A DNA stretch of 64,000 bases from Deltaproteobacteria bacterium (GTDB lineage: Bacteria; JADJOY01), in the NCBI GenBank assembly GCA_016713535.1, contig JADJOY010000004.1:1-64000 (forward strand), read 5' to 3'. The first letter of the stretch is position 1. Every line of letters begins with the position of its first letter. The position numbers and the translations under genes were made by a program. This document shows positions 1 to 9,181 of this stretch, piece after piece. The notes beneath the pieces are model-generated. The model made no database searches. It was not told where the DNA came from and was given only the letters and a program-made list of their open reading frames with translations.

Positions 1-245
1 TGCCCGGGCCGCACCGCCGGTGCAGCGGCGGGGGGACGGAGCCCCCCGCGCTACGAAAACCACCGTAGCGACGGGGGTTCCATCCCCCGTCGCCCGGCGG
101 TGCGCGGATTCAGGAGGGGCACGCGACGCGTGCCCCTCCGAGATGTAGACGAACGGCTGGAGGGCCGCGCTCCGTCGCGGCCGGAGGGATCGATCGCGCG
201 ACCTCGCTCGCGGCGGGGGACGGATCCCCCCGTCGCCGGGTCCAC
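1..245. repeat. Cluster of GC-rich hairpin repeats
   Basis: The first 323 bases hold no gene I can support; they are packed with inverted repeats. Visible are a double hairpin at 28-94, an almost perfect palindrome at 116-138 (AGGGGCACGCG with its complement), a GGCCGCG-CTCCGT-CGCGGCC hairpin near 161-180, and a GGGGG/CCCCC hairpin near 215-235. The 28-94 unit recurs, inverted, at 35752-35818. The 116-138 palindrome recurs as the right end of the 151-bp elements at 4166-4316 and 11466-11616. Nothing indicates protein coding. Confidence 0.7.
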
Positions 246-323
246 GTGGCTTCCGTGACCGACCCGGATGGAAAGACGCACAGCGCCGGCGCCCTCGCGC
301 CGCACGGGCTCACGCCGACCGCG

Positions 324-2039
324 TCAGCTTCGCGGCGACGTCAGGTCGTAGATGCGGATCTCGTCGTCGCCGCGCTCGTGGGCGGTTCGGATGAACTCGA
401 GCGTGCCGTGGAAGTCGAAGTTCATCTCGAACTTGGGCTGCAGGAAGCGGCCGGTGGGGTTGGGGAAGCTCGCCACCGGCGTGCGCCCCTGGATCGCCTC
501 CTCGTAGACGCCGAAGCGCGCCGCGAACTTGGGGTTGTAGCGCAGCGCCGCCTCGGCCACGTCGGCCACCAGGTAGCGGTGCCCGCCGCGCACCAGCCGG
601 TCGAGCGCCTCGTCGCTCTCGGGCACGAACGCCGCCGCGACACCGTTCGTGTAGACCTCGGATACGTACGCCTGGGTGCTCACGTGGCGCACGCTGCCGT
701 TCGCGCGCAGCCACTCGATCGCCTGTGGCCAGCCGTAGTGCCAGGCGCGGAGCTCGAGCGCGCGCCCGAGCATCTCGCCGCACACCAGCACGCCGAGCAG
801 CGCCGCCACGCGCCGCACCCGCGCCGAACGCTCGGCGACGAGCGCCGCGATCCCGACGCCGATGACCAGCGACGCACCGAAGGTGAGCACCACGCCGTAG
901 CGCATGTGCGCCACCCGCGACACGCTGAAGAGGGCACCCGGGATCGCGATCAGGAGCAGCGGCAGGATCCGCGCCGCGCCGCGCGCCCACGCCAAACAGC
1001 CCACCAGCCCCACCAGCAGCGCCGCGCACCAGCCGAAGCCGTTCACCTGGCTGAACAGGTACGGGTAGGTCGGCCAGTTTCCCGGGTTGAGCCCGCCGCC
1101 CGAGCCGAGCGCGAACTGGTAGAGGTTCTGCTCGAGATAGGTGTGCACCGGCAGCGGGCTCGCGAGCCGCCGGTTCAAGAGCAGCACGCCGTAGTAGGGG
1201 AGCTCGGCGGCGAGGAGAGGCAGCGCCGCGAAGAGCCCGAGCCGCCCCAGCCGCGCGACGAGCCGATCGAACGGCAGCCGCGCCGCCCGCCACCCCTCGA
1301 CCTCGAGCGCCAGCACCAGCGGGCCGAGGATCGCCCAGCGCGCGTGGCTCAGGATCATGACCCCGAGCGCCGCGCCGGCGAGCGCGGTGCCGCGGAGCGG
1401 CTCGGCGGCGAGGCGCTCGCGGCTTCGCAGGTAGAGGTTGAGCGCCACCCCCACGAAGAAGAGCTACGCGCCCTCCGAGAAGCCCTCGCGGGAGTAGAGG
1501 ACGTGATAGGGCGCGAAGGCGAGCGCCAGCGTCGTGACCGGCGCCGCGATCGCGGCGGCGCGCGGCCCGAGCCCGCCGCCGAGGCGCTCGGCGAGGCGCC
1601 CCGCGAGCGGGATCGTCAGCCAGCCCAGCACCGCGCTCGCCACGCACGCGGCGAACGGCACGTCGCCGAACGCCGCCATCGCCGCGAGCGTCGCGGCGGT
1701 GTGCGCGGGGCGGCCGTAGAACGGCGGCTCGCCTTCGGTGGCGGCGCGCACCCGCGCGACCTCGGCGTCGAGCTTCCACAGATCCTGGCCGGTGCGGCGC
1801 TCCTCGCGCCAGCGTGCGGCGCTCTCGGCGATGGCGCGGGCGCCGCTCGCGAAGAAACGCGCCTCGAGGTGCATGTAGGCGTCGTCCCACAGGATCGGCC
1901 CGGCGCGCTCGAGGTCGGCGAGGCGCAGCCAGCCGCCGAGCCCCATCGCCACGATCATCATGGCGAGGCGGATCCTGACCTTCTTACGGCGCTCGTGGGC
2001 GCTCGCGGTGAGTGAGGTCGAGGAGGGCGCGTCCGACAT
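324..2039 (-). pseudogene. GT-C family glycosyltransferase, interrupted by in-frame TAG
   Basis: Polytopic membrane protein resembling GT39/ArnT-type glycosyltransferases, which move a sugar from a polyprenyl-phosphate donor on the outer face of the inner membrane. The ATG at 2037-2039 gives a short cytoplasmic tail, a first membrane segment (about residues 25-45) and then the acidic loop motif ILWDDAYMHLEAR expected after the first helix. A TAG codon at 1464-1466 interrupts the frame. The same frame continues directly as LFFVGVALNLYLRSRERLA to a natural stop at 324, with further membrane helices. Nothing is frameshifted, so one substitution (for example TAC to TAG) explains the break. It is divergent from the hydrolase gene at 2089, with 49 bases between. 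The family call rests on topology and the acidic motif; the acceptor is unknown. Confidence 0.6.
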
Positions 2040-2088
2040 GGCGCGCGGAGCTTTACTCGCGCGCGACGCTGCGTGTAGTGATGCGCCG

Positions 2089-4134
2089 ATGAACCGGACC
2101 CGAGCGCGGATCGCGGGGCTGGCGCTCGCGCTCGGCGCGGCGCGCTGCGGCGCGGATGGCGCGCCCCCGCCGCACGCCATCCCGGGAACCACCGCACGCT
2201 TCGAGCTCGCCGCCTCGGCCGGCTTCTTCGACCTGCCGTTCCCCAACGACCTCGATCGCGAAGCGGACGGCACCCTCGACTTCCACGACTTCCCGGTGCC
2301 GGACGCGAGCCCGGTGGCGTTCCTGCTGCGGCGCTACGTGGCGCTCGCCGACCGTGCACGCGGCGCCGGCCCGAATTCCGCGCTCTTCTTCGCGTTCGAC
2401 GGCCCCCTCGATCCGGCATCGCTGCCCGCCACGCCGGCCGACTCGCTCGACGCGAGCGCGTCGCTGCAGGTCGTGAACGTCGATCCCGCGAGCCCGGGCT
2501 TCGGCGAGCGGCTGCCGCTCACCTGGAAATTCCGCGCCGAAGCGCAGGCCTACGGCCCGGCCAACCTGCTCGCCATCTTGCCGAGGCTCGGCTTCCCGCT
2601 CCGCCGCGCCACCCGCTACGCCGCGATCGTGACCCGCGAGGCGCGCGGCGCCGATGGCGCGCCGCTCGGCCGCCCGCTCGCGCTCGAGGAGCTCGAGCGC
2701 GGTCGCGTGCCGAACGCGGGCGAGCGTGGCGCAGCGGCCCTCGCGCTCCATGGACCCGCGTTCGAGGCCCTCGAAGCCGCGGGGGTCGCGCGCGAGCGGA
2801 TCGCGGCGATGAGCGTGTTCACGAGCCAGGACGCGGTGGCGGGCGAGCTCGCGCTGCGCCGCTGGTTCCTCGCCAACGAGGCCGATCCCGTGCCATCGGC
2901 ACCCCTCGTGCGCACGGATCTCTTCGACGACTACTGCGTCTACGAGAGCCGCGTGCGCGTGCCGATCTTCCAGGACGGCACGCCGCCCTACGCGCTCGAG
3001 GGCGGCGAGATCCGCTTCGACTCCGCGGGTGCGCCCCTCGTGCAGCGTCACAAGGACGTGCGCTTCGCGGTCACGGTGCCGCGCACCGCGCCGATGCCCG
3101 CCGCCGGCTGGCCGATCGTCCTCTACGAGCACGGTGGCAGCGGCACCTACCGCGAGGTGATCGAGCGCGGCGCGCTGCCCGACCCGGCGCCCGGCTCGGG
3201 GCCGGCACGGGTGCTCGCGCGGCGTGCAATCGCCGCGTTCGGCAAGGACGGCGCCACCAACGTGAACCGCGGCAACCCGACCGGCGGACTCTTGTTCTTC
3301 AACTTCCTCAACCCCGTGGCGTTCCGCGACAACGTTCGCCAGTCGGCGTTCGAGCAGACGGTCGCGGTGCGGATGCTGCGCGCGCTCGCGTTCGACGCCA
3401 GTGACTGCCCGGGCGCCGACGCCAGCGCCGCCGCCGACGGACTCGTGCGCTACGACCCGGGCCACGTGCTCTTCATGGGCCACTCGACGGGCAGCACCGT
3501 GGGGCCGGTGTTCGTCGCGGTCGAGCCCGCGGTGGAAGGGGCGATCTTCTCGGGCTCGGGCGTCTCGTACATCCGCCAGGTCCAGTACAAGTCGCAGCCG
3601 CTGCCGCTCGCGCCGGTGGTGCGGCTCCTGCTCGCGCCGGACGAGGAGCTCGACGACTTTCGGCCGTTCCTGACGGTGATCCAGACCGCGTGGGAGGAGG
3701 CCGAGCCGCTCTCGTACGAACCGTACGTGATCCGCGAGCCGCTCGAGGGCGCGCGCTCGCGGAACGTGTTCGCCTCGTTCGGGATCCTCGACACCTACAA
3801 CCCGCCGCTCGCCGAGAACCCGGGTGTCGCGGCGCTCGGTCTCGACGCCGTCGGGCCGCTCCTCGACGACGCGGTTCGCGAGGAGCTCGAACTCTCGGGC
3901 CACGCGCTCGTCGAGGCGCCGCTACGCGCGAACGTGATCGGCCGCGACGGCGCGCCGGTCACCGCCGCCGTGCGCCAGTACCGCGCCGATCCCGCGACCG
4001 GCGAGGGCCACTACGTGCTCTTTCAGCTCGAGGAGGGCCAGCACGACTACGGCTGTTTCCTCGCGTCGCTGGTGCGCGACGGAGTCGCCACGGTTCCGCG
4101 CGCGACGAACCGAGCCGACGCGCCGTGCGAATGA
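2089..4134 (+). CDS. Secreted alpha/beta-hydrolase-like protein (lipase/esterase type)
   Basis: 681-residue protein beginning MNRTRARIAGLALALGAARC, an export signal; the Cys is not in a canonical lipobox. The mature N-terminus carries FDLPFPNDLDREADGTLDF, a motif also seen (as IPWPSDLFRDASG) in the larger paralogue at 30687-33341. The central part has a strand followed by YEHGGSGTY and later the nucleophile-elbow-like FMGHSTGSTVGP, with Ser as the expected nucleophile. A His near the end (EEGQHDYGCF) could complete the triad. I chose the ATG at 2089 because the signal peptide starts there; the frame is open further upstream but without a plausible leader. Substrate unknown. Probably periplasmic or surface exposed. 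Confidence 0.65.
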   Translation: MNRTRARIAGLALALGAARCGADGAPPPHAIPGTTARFELAASAGFFDLPFPNDLDREADGTLDFHDFPVPDASPVAFLLRRYVALADRARGAGPNSALFFAFDGPLDPASLPATPADSLDASASLQVVNVDPASPGFGERLPLTWKFRAEAQAYGPANLLAILPRLGFPLRRATRYAAIVTREARGADGAPLGRPLALEELERGRVPNAGERGAAALALHGPAFEALEAAGVARERIAAMSVFTSQDAVAGELALRRWFLANEADPVPSAPLVRTDLFDDYCVYESRVRVPIFQDGTPPYALEGGEIRFDSAGAPLVQRHKDVRFAVTVPRTAPMPAAGWPIVLYEHGGSGTYREVIERGALPDPAPGSGPARVLARRAIAAFGKDGATNVNRGNPTGGLLFFNFLNPVAFRDNVRQSAFEQTVAVRMLRALAFDASDCPGADASAAADGLVRYDPGHVLFMGHSTGSTVGPVFVAVEPAVEGAIFSGSGVSYIRQVQYKSQPLPLAPVVRLLLAPDEELDDFRPFLTVIQTAWEEAEPLSYEPYVIREPLEGARSRNVFASFGILDTYNPPLAENPGVAALGLDAVGPLLDDAVREELELSGHALVEAPLRANVIGRDGAPVTAAVRQYRADPATGEGHYVLFQLEEGQHDYGCFLASLVRDGVATVPRATNRADAPCE

Positions 4135-4165
4135 ACCGATCGTGAATCCAGGGTCGAGATGCGAC

Positions 4166-4316
4166 GGAGGGTCGCGCGCCGCGCGACCGACGATACGCGA
4201 TGACGTGGCCTCGCCGAGCCCGTGGTTTCCTGTATGCCCTCGACCGAGCAGCGATCGACGACACCCTCGGCGCCTGGGCTCGTCCGTATCGCCGGGCACG
4301 CAACGCGTGCGCCTCC
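4166..4316. repeat. 151-bp inverted-repeat element, copy A
   Basis: Starts GGAGGG, then a hairpin (GGTCGCGC/GCGCGACC), then CGATACGCGA at 4191-4200. About 85 bases later comes the complementary CGTATCGCCG at 4286-4295, followed by a GGGCACGC-AACGCGTGC hairpin and CCTCC. Copy B at 11466-11616 has exactly the same length and aligns without gaps; I count about 116 of 151 identical positions by hand. Identity is concentrated at both ends and in the inner blocks CGTGGTT, CGACCGAGCA and ATCGACG. No open frame explains it. It could be a MITE-like element or a structured RNA. Confidence 0.65.
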
Positions 4317-4384
4317 CGAGGGAGCGACGGATCAGTCCACGAGTGGGTCGCGGCGGGCGTGAGCCCGCCCGCGGCCGAAACCCG

Positions 4385-4690
4385 TCACCGAGCCTTCTCC
4401 CACTCCGCGGGCGTGAGCGTACGCATGGCGAGCGCGTGGATCTGACTCCCCATCTCCTCGGCCAGGATCGAATACACGAGGCGCTGGCGCTCGACCGCGC
4501 CCAGCCCGGCGAAGCGCTCGGAGACCACCACGATGTCGTAGTGGCCGCCGCCGCTGGCACCCTTGTGGCCGCGGTGCTTGGCGGAGTCGTCGCCGAGGGC
4601 GAAGTGGGTGGGTGCCAGCGCGTCGCGCAGCTTGCGCTCGATGGTGGCGGGGGTGTCGGAGGTCACTTGCTGGATGAACGGCTGGGTCAT
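4385..4690 (-). CDS. bolA: BolA family protein
   Basis: 101-residue protein of typical BolA length. BolA proteins work with monothiol glutaredoxins in handling iron-sulfur clusters, and some act as transcription regulators. Visible features are the N-terminal helix TIERKLRDALAPTHFALGDDS, the loop HRGHKGASGGGHYDIVVVS, where the conserved His residues sit, and the ERQRLVYSILAEEMGSQIHA helix-turn that ends the fold. The start ATG at 4688-4690 leaves the usual short leader. It is transcribed away from the membrane-protein gene that starts at 4729, and its stop lies about 70 bases from the 151-bp repeat element. No glutaredoxin gene is adjacent. Confidence 0.9.
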   Translation of the reverse strand: MTQPFIQQVTSDTPATIERKLRDALAPTHFALGDDSAKHRGHKGASGGGHYDIVVVSERFAGLGAVERQRLVYSILAEEMGSQIHALAMRTLTPAEWEKAR

Positions 4691-4728
4691 GGCGGGTCGT
4701 CGCTCCTCGATCGCGCGAGCATACCCGC

Positions 4729-6384
4729 ATGAGCGAGCCCTCGCCCGGGACGTCGCCGCCCCTCGCCGCGGACTCGCTCGCCACCGCCAGCCGCGACGAC
4801 GTACGCCGGGCCGCCGGCTGGCTCGCGTGGCTGGTGCTCGGGTTCGCGACGTGGTGGATCGTCGAGGGCTTCCTCGTCGCGACGATCGGCCCCAACCCGC
4901 GTTTCCTGCGCCCCGAGCCGCCGCGCACCTCGACCTTGTGGGGTCGCGAGCTGGGCGTCGAGCCGGGCGTGGCGCGGCGCCTCGAGGTGCTGTTGCGCGG
5001 CGGCGCCGTGCTCCACCTGATCGGCCGTCCCGCCGGCCCAGGACCCTTTCACCTGTTGCGCGTCAGCACCAGCCGGCGCCTGCCGAGCGGCTTCTTCCGC
5101 ATCGATCCCGGTGAGCCGGCGCTCCATCGCCAGCGGCTCGGCACGCCGGAGGAGGCGTCGACGGCGCCGGGAGAGGGCGAGAGCGGCGACTGGCTCCACG
5201 TCGACCTCGACTCGCTGCGGGTGCGCTTCCCCGAGGTCGCGCGGTGGTCGTTCTTCACCCTCGGCGATCCCACCGACCTCGGCCGGCGCGTGGCGATGGA
5301 CGTCGCCCGCGACTGGCTCGGCACCCGCTACCTCGCCGCGGCGCTGGTGATGACGGTGATCGGCCTCGGCTTCGCTCACGATCACGGCCGCGGCCGCGAG
5401 CTGGCGAGCGGCGCTCGCGCGCTCGCCTGGGCCGCGTGTCTGCCCGCGCTCGCCGCGGCGTTGATCGGGCTCGAGGAGGCGGGAGTGAGCGCCCGCCTGG
5501 TGGCGCTCGCGGTGCTGCTCGCCGCGAGCGGCTGGCTCACGTTCCGTGGGCGGCCGGCCGGCGCGCGCTGGGCGTCGTGCGCCGTGGTGGTGCTCGCCGC
5601 AGTGCCGCTCGCGTGGGCGACGGCGCGGCTGGTCGCGGGCGACGCTGCGACCGCTCCGCCGGTGGTGATCGACGGCGCGGCCTTCCAGGGCACCGTCGCG
5701 GACGGCTCGTCGCCGACGGGCTCGGATCCCGGCCCGCCGATCACGCTGCTCGTGGTGGGCGAGCGGGGCGTGCCGTTCGTCGAGGCTGATCCGCCACCCA
5801 CTCCGTATCCGGCACGGCTCGCGGAACTGTGGCGCGCCGAGACCAGCGAGCGCATGCTGCGCATCGTCGACGCGCGCTCCTCGCTCGACCCGTTCCGTGA
5901 CCCGAGCGCGTGGAGCGCGCTCCTCGAGCGCGAGCACCCCGACGTGGCGATCGTCGAGCTCCGTCCAGCCGATCCCGGCCCGGCGTGGCTGCCGCCCACG
6001 CTCGGCCGCCCGCTCGCCGCGGCGCTCGCGCCGCCCGCACGCAGGCGCGCGAGTCCCGCCGAGCTGAGCCGCGCCCTCGCCGCCGCGCGCCGCGCGGGCG
6101 CGCAGCCGCTGCTGCTCGTGCGCCCCGATCCGGCCGCCTACCTCGCGTGCACCGCGACCCTCGCCGAGCGTTGCGCCGAGGTGAGCCGGCGCGCGCTCGC
6201 GGCGCTTGATCCGTTCGACTGGGTGATCGACCTCAACCCGCCGCTGCAGTCCGGGACGCGCCGGCTGGTGCCGCCGTTTCGTGACGCCGCGGGTGCGCTC
6301 AACGCGTGGGGAGGGCTGGTGGCGCGCGAGCTCCGCGATCAGCTCAAGGTCGCGTACCGTCGAGCGCCGCCGGAATTTCCGTGA
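4729..6384 (+). CDS. Hypothetical membrane protein
   Basis: 551 residues, not recognised as a named family. The N-terminus is soluble for about 28 residues, followed by a membrane segment (LAWLVLGFATWWIVEGFLV). A globular part of about 150 residues comes next, then a block of four membrane segments (about residues 205-310). The C-terminal 240 residues look periplasmic and start ITLLVVGERGVPF, a strand plus turn like that of SGNH-type hydrolase domains. Later stretches such as PDVAIVELRPAD and VIDLNPPLQSG fit that fold, but no Gly-Asp-Ser motif is visible, so activity is doubtful. The ATG at 4729 sits 38 bases from the divergent bolA start. The 3' end overlaps the convergent HAD gene by 41 bases. 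Confidence 0.6.
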   Translation: MSEPSPGTSPPLAADSLATASRDDVRRAAGWLAWLVLGFATWWIVEGFLVATIGPNPRFLRPEPPRTSTLWGRELGVEPGVARRLEVLLRGGAVLHLIGRPAGPGPFHLLRVSTSRRLPSGFFRIDPGEPALHRQRLGTPEEASTAPGEGESGDWLHVDLDSLRVRFPEVARWSFFTLGDPTDLGRRVAMDVARDWLGTRYLAAALVMTVIGLGFAHDHGRGRELASGARALAWAACLPALAAALIGLEEAGVSARLVALAVLLAASGWLTFRGRPAGARWASCAVVVLAAVPLAWATARLVAGDAATAPPVVIDGAAFQGTVADGSSPTGSDPGPPITLLVVGERGVPFVEADPPPTPYPARLAELWRAETSERMLRIVDARSSLDPFRDPSAWSALLEREHPDVAIVELRPADPGPAWLPPTLGRPLAAALAPPARRRASPAELSRALAAARRAGAQPLLLVRPDPAAYLACTATLAERCAEVSRRALAALDPFDWVIDLNPPLQSGTRRLVPPFRDAAGALNAWGGLVARELRDQLKVAYRRAPPEFP

Positions 6385-7060
6385 GCGAGAAGAGCCGCGC
6401 GACCCCGCCGGGGCCGCGCGGGCGTCGGCGCCGGTCGAGGAGGAAGGCGCGCAGCCCGGCGGCGCGGGACGCGACCGCGTCGTGGATCGGGTGGTCGCCG
6501 ACGTGGGCGGCGTGGAGGGCGCGCACGCCGTGCTCGGCGAGCGCCACCGCGAAGATCGCGGGGTCGGGCTTGGCGACGCCGCTCTCGCTCGAGAGCGTCA
6601 GGCTCGTGAAGTAGCCCGCGAGCCCGAGCGCCTCGCACACCGCGCGGCAGCGCCCGTCGAAGTTGCTGACGATGCCGAGCGCGACACCACGCGCGGCGAG
6701 GGCGTCGAGGGCGGGCAGGGTGTCGTCGTAGAGTTGCCAGCCGGTCGCACTCGCGAAGACCTCGAACACCGCGTCGAAGTAGCGCTCGCGATCGAAGCGG
6801 GCCGGCGCCTCGACGCCGTCGAGGACACGCCCCACCAGCTCGTGCCACCACGCCCGCTCGAGGGCGCGGATGCGCTCGGGCGGCTCGCCAGGGAAGGCCA
6901 TCGGCCGCATCGCGCGGAACGCGGGGCGGAAGGCGAGGTCGAAGGCGGCGGCCTCGCGGGCGAGGCCGTGCTCGCGCGCGACCCGCGCGTAGAGCTCGCC
7001 CACCGAGCCGCGCGCGCGGAAGAGCGTTCCGACGGCGTCGAGGAGGACGAGCTGGATCAT
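6344..7060 (-). CDS. HAD superfamily hydrolase
   Basis: 238 residues, the usual size for HAD subfamily I phosphatases or dehalogenases. Motif I is LLDAVGTLF near the N-terminus: the nucleophile Asp is present and the second Asp is Val, as often seen in dehalogenase-like members (DAYGTLF). A helical cap follows. Motif II is ALGIVSNFDGRC, the motif III Lys is in SGVAKPDPAIF, and motif IV is AAHVGDHPIHDAVAS. The start is the ATG at 7058-7060 because motif I must be close to the N-terminus; the frame is open upstream without family similarity. The substrate cannot be told from sequence. Convergent overlap with the upstream membrane-protein gene suggests no shared regulation. Confidence 0.85.
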   Translation of the reverse strand: MIQLVLLDAVGTLFRARGSVGELYARVAREHGLAREAAAFDLAFRPAFRAMRPMAFPGEPPERIRALERAWWHELVGRVLDGVEAPARFDRERYFDAVFEVFASATGWQLYDDTLPALDALAARGVALGIVSNFDGRCRAVCEALGLAGYFTSLTLSSESGVAKPDPAIFAVALAEHGVRALHAAHVGDHPIHDAVASRAAGLRAFLLDRRRRPRGPGGVARLFSLTEIPAALDGTRP

Positions 7061-7228
7061 GGTGGCGATCGGATGGCGGCGGGGTGGGGTGCGGCGGCGC
7101 ACGCACCTTATCGCGCCCTCCGCGGCGAGCGGTGGACGTGACACGGACCTCGAAAGGGAGGTACGAGAGGCGGGTGTCCCGGGCGCGGCGTCCGCCGCGC
7201 GTCTCCTCTCGACCGGAGGTCCCTCGCC

Positions 7229-7657
7229 ATGCCGAAGACGTCCCGTGTCGTCGCGCGCGCCGCGGCGCTGCTCGCGATCCTGCTCTCGCTCACCGGCGAT
7301 CGCGCGGGCGCCGCCGGTCCCGAGCCCGCGGCCACCAAGAACCTGCGGGGCGAGTGGCTGAGCCTGGTCAGCTACCCGGCGCAAGGCGGCGGGCTCTTCT
7401 TCATGAAGGTCGTCCAGAGCGGCACCTCGCTGGTGGTGAGCGTGGACGGCTACACCAACGACGCCCACGGCCCGATCGGCGCCGGCCTGGTCCTCGACAA
7501 GAACGTGGTCATCCAGATGGACGAGAACTTCAAGCCGTCCGGGCTCGGTCAGACCTTCCTCGGTAAGATCGTGGGCAGCTCGCTGCTCATCGGCACCGCC
7601 GAGCGCGGTGGCACGGTGGGCTCGTGGATCGCGATCAAGAACGAGGCCGGCGGGTGA
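7229..7657 (+). CDS. Small secreted protein, first of a tandem pair
   Basis: 142 residues with a signal peptide (AAALLAILLSLTGDRAGA) and a mature part of about 110 residues. A clear ribosome-binding site (GGAGG) precedes the ATG. The mature part shares a full-length pattern with the next gene: NLRGEW, FFMKVVQSGT, DAHGPIGAG, MDENFKPSGLGQTF and GGTVGSWIAIK. Pairs of short strands and glycines suggest a small all-beta fold. I do not recognise the family. The stop at 7655-7657 is 23 bases before the next start, so the two are probably co-transcribed. Confidence 0.75.
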   Translation: MPKTSRVVARAAALLAILLSLTGDRAGAAGPEPAATKNLRGEWLSLVSYPAQGGGLFFMKVVQSGTSLVVSVDGYTNDAHGPIGAGLVLDKNVVIQMDENFKPSGLGQTFLGKIVGSSLLIGTAERGGTVGSWIAIKNEAGG

Positions 7658-7680
7658 GCGGCGCTCCGAAGGAGAAGCAC

Positions 7681-8118
7681 ATGCTCGATCTCCACCGGAG
7701 TCTCCGTGGGGCTGCGCTGAGCGTTGCTCTCGCCGCGACGTTGCTGGCGTTCGCGGGCGTGGCGTCGGCCGCGCCGCCGGTGGCGCCGAGCGCGGTCCCC
7801 AACCTGCGCGGGATGTGGCCGACGTTCGTGACCTTCCCGGGCAAGCCCGCGGCCTCCTTCGGGATGGGGATCTACCAGGACGGCACGGCGCTGCAGATCG
7901 ACGTCACCGGTTACGCCACCGACGACCACCAGGTGATCGGCGCCGGGGCCATCTCGGGGTCGAACGTCGGCATCTGGATGGACGACAACTTCCTCGCCTC
8001 GGGACTCGGCCTGACCTACGTCGGCGCGATCGTGGACGAGAAGGTGATGTACGGCCTCACCAGCCGCAACGGCACCATCGGCTTCTGGTGGGCCTACAAG
8101 AGCGTCGGCAACTGGTGA
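7681..8118 (+). CDS. Small secreted protein, second of a tandem pair
   Basis: 145 residues, paralogue of the gene just upstream. The signal peptide is ALSVALAATLLAFAGVASA. Shared blocks are NLRGMW, FGMGIYQDGT, DDHQVIGAG, MDDNFLASGLGLTY and NGTIGFWWAYK, so the pair arose by tandem duplication and has since diverged to roughly 40% identity by eye. The ATG at 7681 follows AAGGAGAAG and starts the signal peptide; the frame is open for 19 codons upstream but overlaps the first gene. Function unknown. It is convergent with the PilZ gene. Confidence 0.75.
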   Translation: MLDLHRSLRGAALSVALAATLLAFAGVASAAPPVAPSAVPNLRGMWPTFVTFPGKPAASFGMGIYQDGTALQIDVTGYATDDHQVIGAGAISGSNVGIWMDDNFLASGLGLTYVGAIVDEKVMYGLTSRNGTIGFWWAYKSVGNW

Positions 8119-8145
8119 GCCGGTAGCGGGCTGCGGCGCCGGCGA

Positions 8146-8619
8146 TCAGCTTTCCGCGATGGGCCTCCGCGGCCGCGCCGCGGTGTGGCCGGCGAGCGAG
8201 AGCTCGCACACCACGGCGACGAAGCGGTTGTGCGCTCCGTCGTCGCCGCCCACGAAGTACGCGCCGATCTCCCACTCGCCTTCGGCGAGCTGCGACCACG
8301 CGATGCGCGCGGTGAGGTGGAGCGGCGGCGCCTGGTCGCGGATGCGGATCGAGATCGTCGTGCCCGGGCGCATGGGGTGCGTGCTCGCGAAGCTCAGCCC
8401 GTCATGGCTGACGTCGCGTAGCAGACGGCGGCGCGGGTGGCGCTCGCCCGGCACGAAGACCTCGATCGGCACCGCGACGCGATGGCGATCCCGATTGCGC
8501 CGCTCGACGAGGAGCGCCGATGGCACCGCGAGTGCCTCGGCCAGCTCGTGCACCGTGGCTGGGTCGATTGCGGCCCAGAGGTTGGTGGGGTGACGATCGC
8601 TGACGTTCATGGCGGCCAT
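8146..8619 (-). CDS. PilZ domain protein
   Basis: About 157 residues carrying a PilZ domain, which binds cyclic di-GMP. The first binding motif is the arginine cluster ERRNRDRHRVAVP at about residues 40-52 and the second is RDVSHDGLSF. The rest of the beta barrel follows (TISIRIRD, LTARIAWSQL, WEIGAYFVGG). A short helical segment (DPATVHELAEALAVPSALLVE) precedes the domain. Start choice is uncertain: ATG codons at 8617-8619 and 8608-8610 are both possible and neither has a good ribosome-binding site. No partner domain is present, so it is probably an adaptor that passes on the cyclic di-GMP level. Confidence 0.8.
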   Translation of the reverse strand: MAAMNVSDRHPTNLWAAIDPATVHELAEALAVPSALLVERRNRDRHRVAVPIEVFVPGERHPRRRLLRDVSHDGLSFASTHPMRPGTTISIRIRDQAPPLHLTARIAWSQLAEGEWEIGAYFVGGDDGAHNRFVAVVCELSLAGHTAARPRRPIAES

Positions 8620-8780
8620 CGCGTTGGGAGTCGTGAACGAGCAAGAGCGCTGCCAACCACGGCGCCCGCGCACACCCGCCGCACGTGCGCTGGAATCGCG
8701 CGGTTGTCCGCGTGTTCGAGCGATCGCGGTCCGGTGCGGGCGAAGTGACCGTGGTCACCCGGTTACGAACCGGTCCACTT

Positions 8781-8935
8781 CGGTGGGGCCCGCCCCCACG
8801 AGCGGGCAGCCTGGGGGACCGACGCGTGTGTCGTCGCGTCTCGATCCGCTCGAGGCGAAGCGAATCCCTCGCGCCGCCGCGGCAGGGGATCGATCGGCTG
8901 GAGGGCGGCCGCTTCGTCGGCCGCCGCCCCGATCC
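8781..8935. repeat. Hairpin repeat cluster
   Basis: Between the PilZ gene and the FIST remnant there is no gene. The stretch contains GGGGCCCGCCCCCACGAGCGGG-type inverted repeats near 8785-8805 and a perfect hairpin at 8904-8925 (GGCGGCCG, loop CTTCGT, CGGCCGCC) preceded by CTGGAG. The same hairpin with its CTGGAG leader recurs at 11366-11387 and 25348-25369, and in variants at 18062-18081 and 33355-33376. Confidence 0.7.
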
Positions 8936-8948
8936 GCCGACCCGCGCT

Positions 8949-9067
8949 CAGCGCTTGGGGCGAAAGAGGCCGAAGGAGCTGGTGTAGCCGTGGAGGAAGG
9001 TCGCGCCGGCCACGGGGCCGATCTCGCCGTTGCAGAAGAACCCGCCCAGCGGGTGCTCGCCGAAGGC
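8949..9067 (-). pseudogene. Duplicated 3' end of the FIST gene (remnant)
   Basis: About 119 bases that match the last 119 bases of the FIST gene at 11621-11739 with about seven differences by hand count. It reads PLGGFFCNGEIGPV, then ATFLHGYTSSFGLFRPKR and a stop, in frame. Homology stops abruptly near 9067, and no upstream coding sequence follows. The copy has neither start nor N-terminus, so it cannot make a sensor. Its high identity to the parent indicates a recent duplication. Confidence 0.8.
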
Positions 9068-9181
9068 CAATGTTTCGGCCAACGACAGCACAGGGATTTC
9101 TTCGATCACCCTACGAACGCAAGCCTTTGGACACCGTGCTGGCGCACGGCCAGGGAAGCCATGTCCGTACTGAGATTCGAT

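Noticed and set aside
1464-1466. In-frame TAG read as pyrrolysine or programmed readthrough
   Set aside because: No pyrrolysine genes or readthrough signals are seen, the position is inside a membrane protein with no reason for recoding, and other single-base lesions occur in this sequence.
4166-4316. 151-bp element as an ordinary intergenic terminator
   Set aside because: Too long, conserved in register with a second copy and with inner blocks unrelated to termination; kept as a repeat element.
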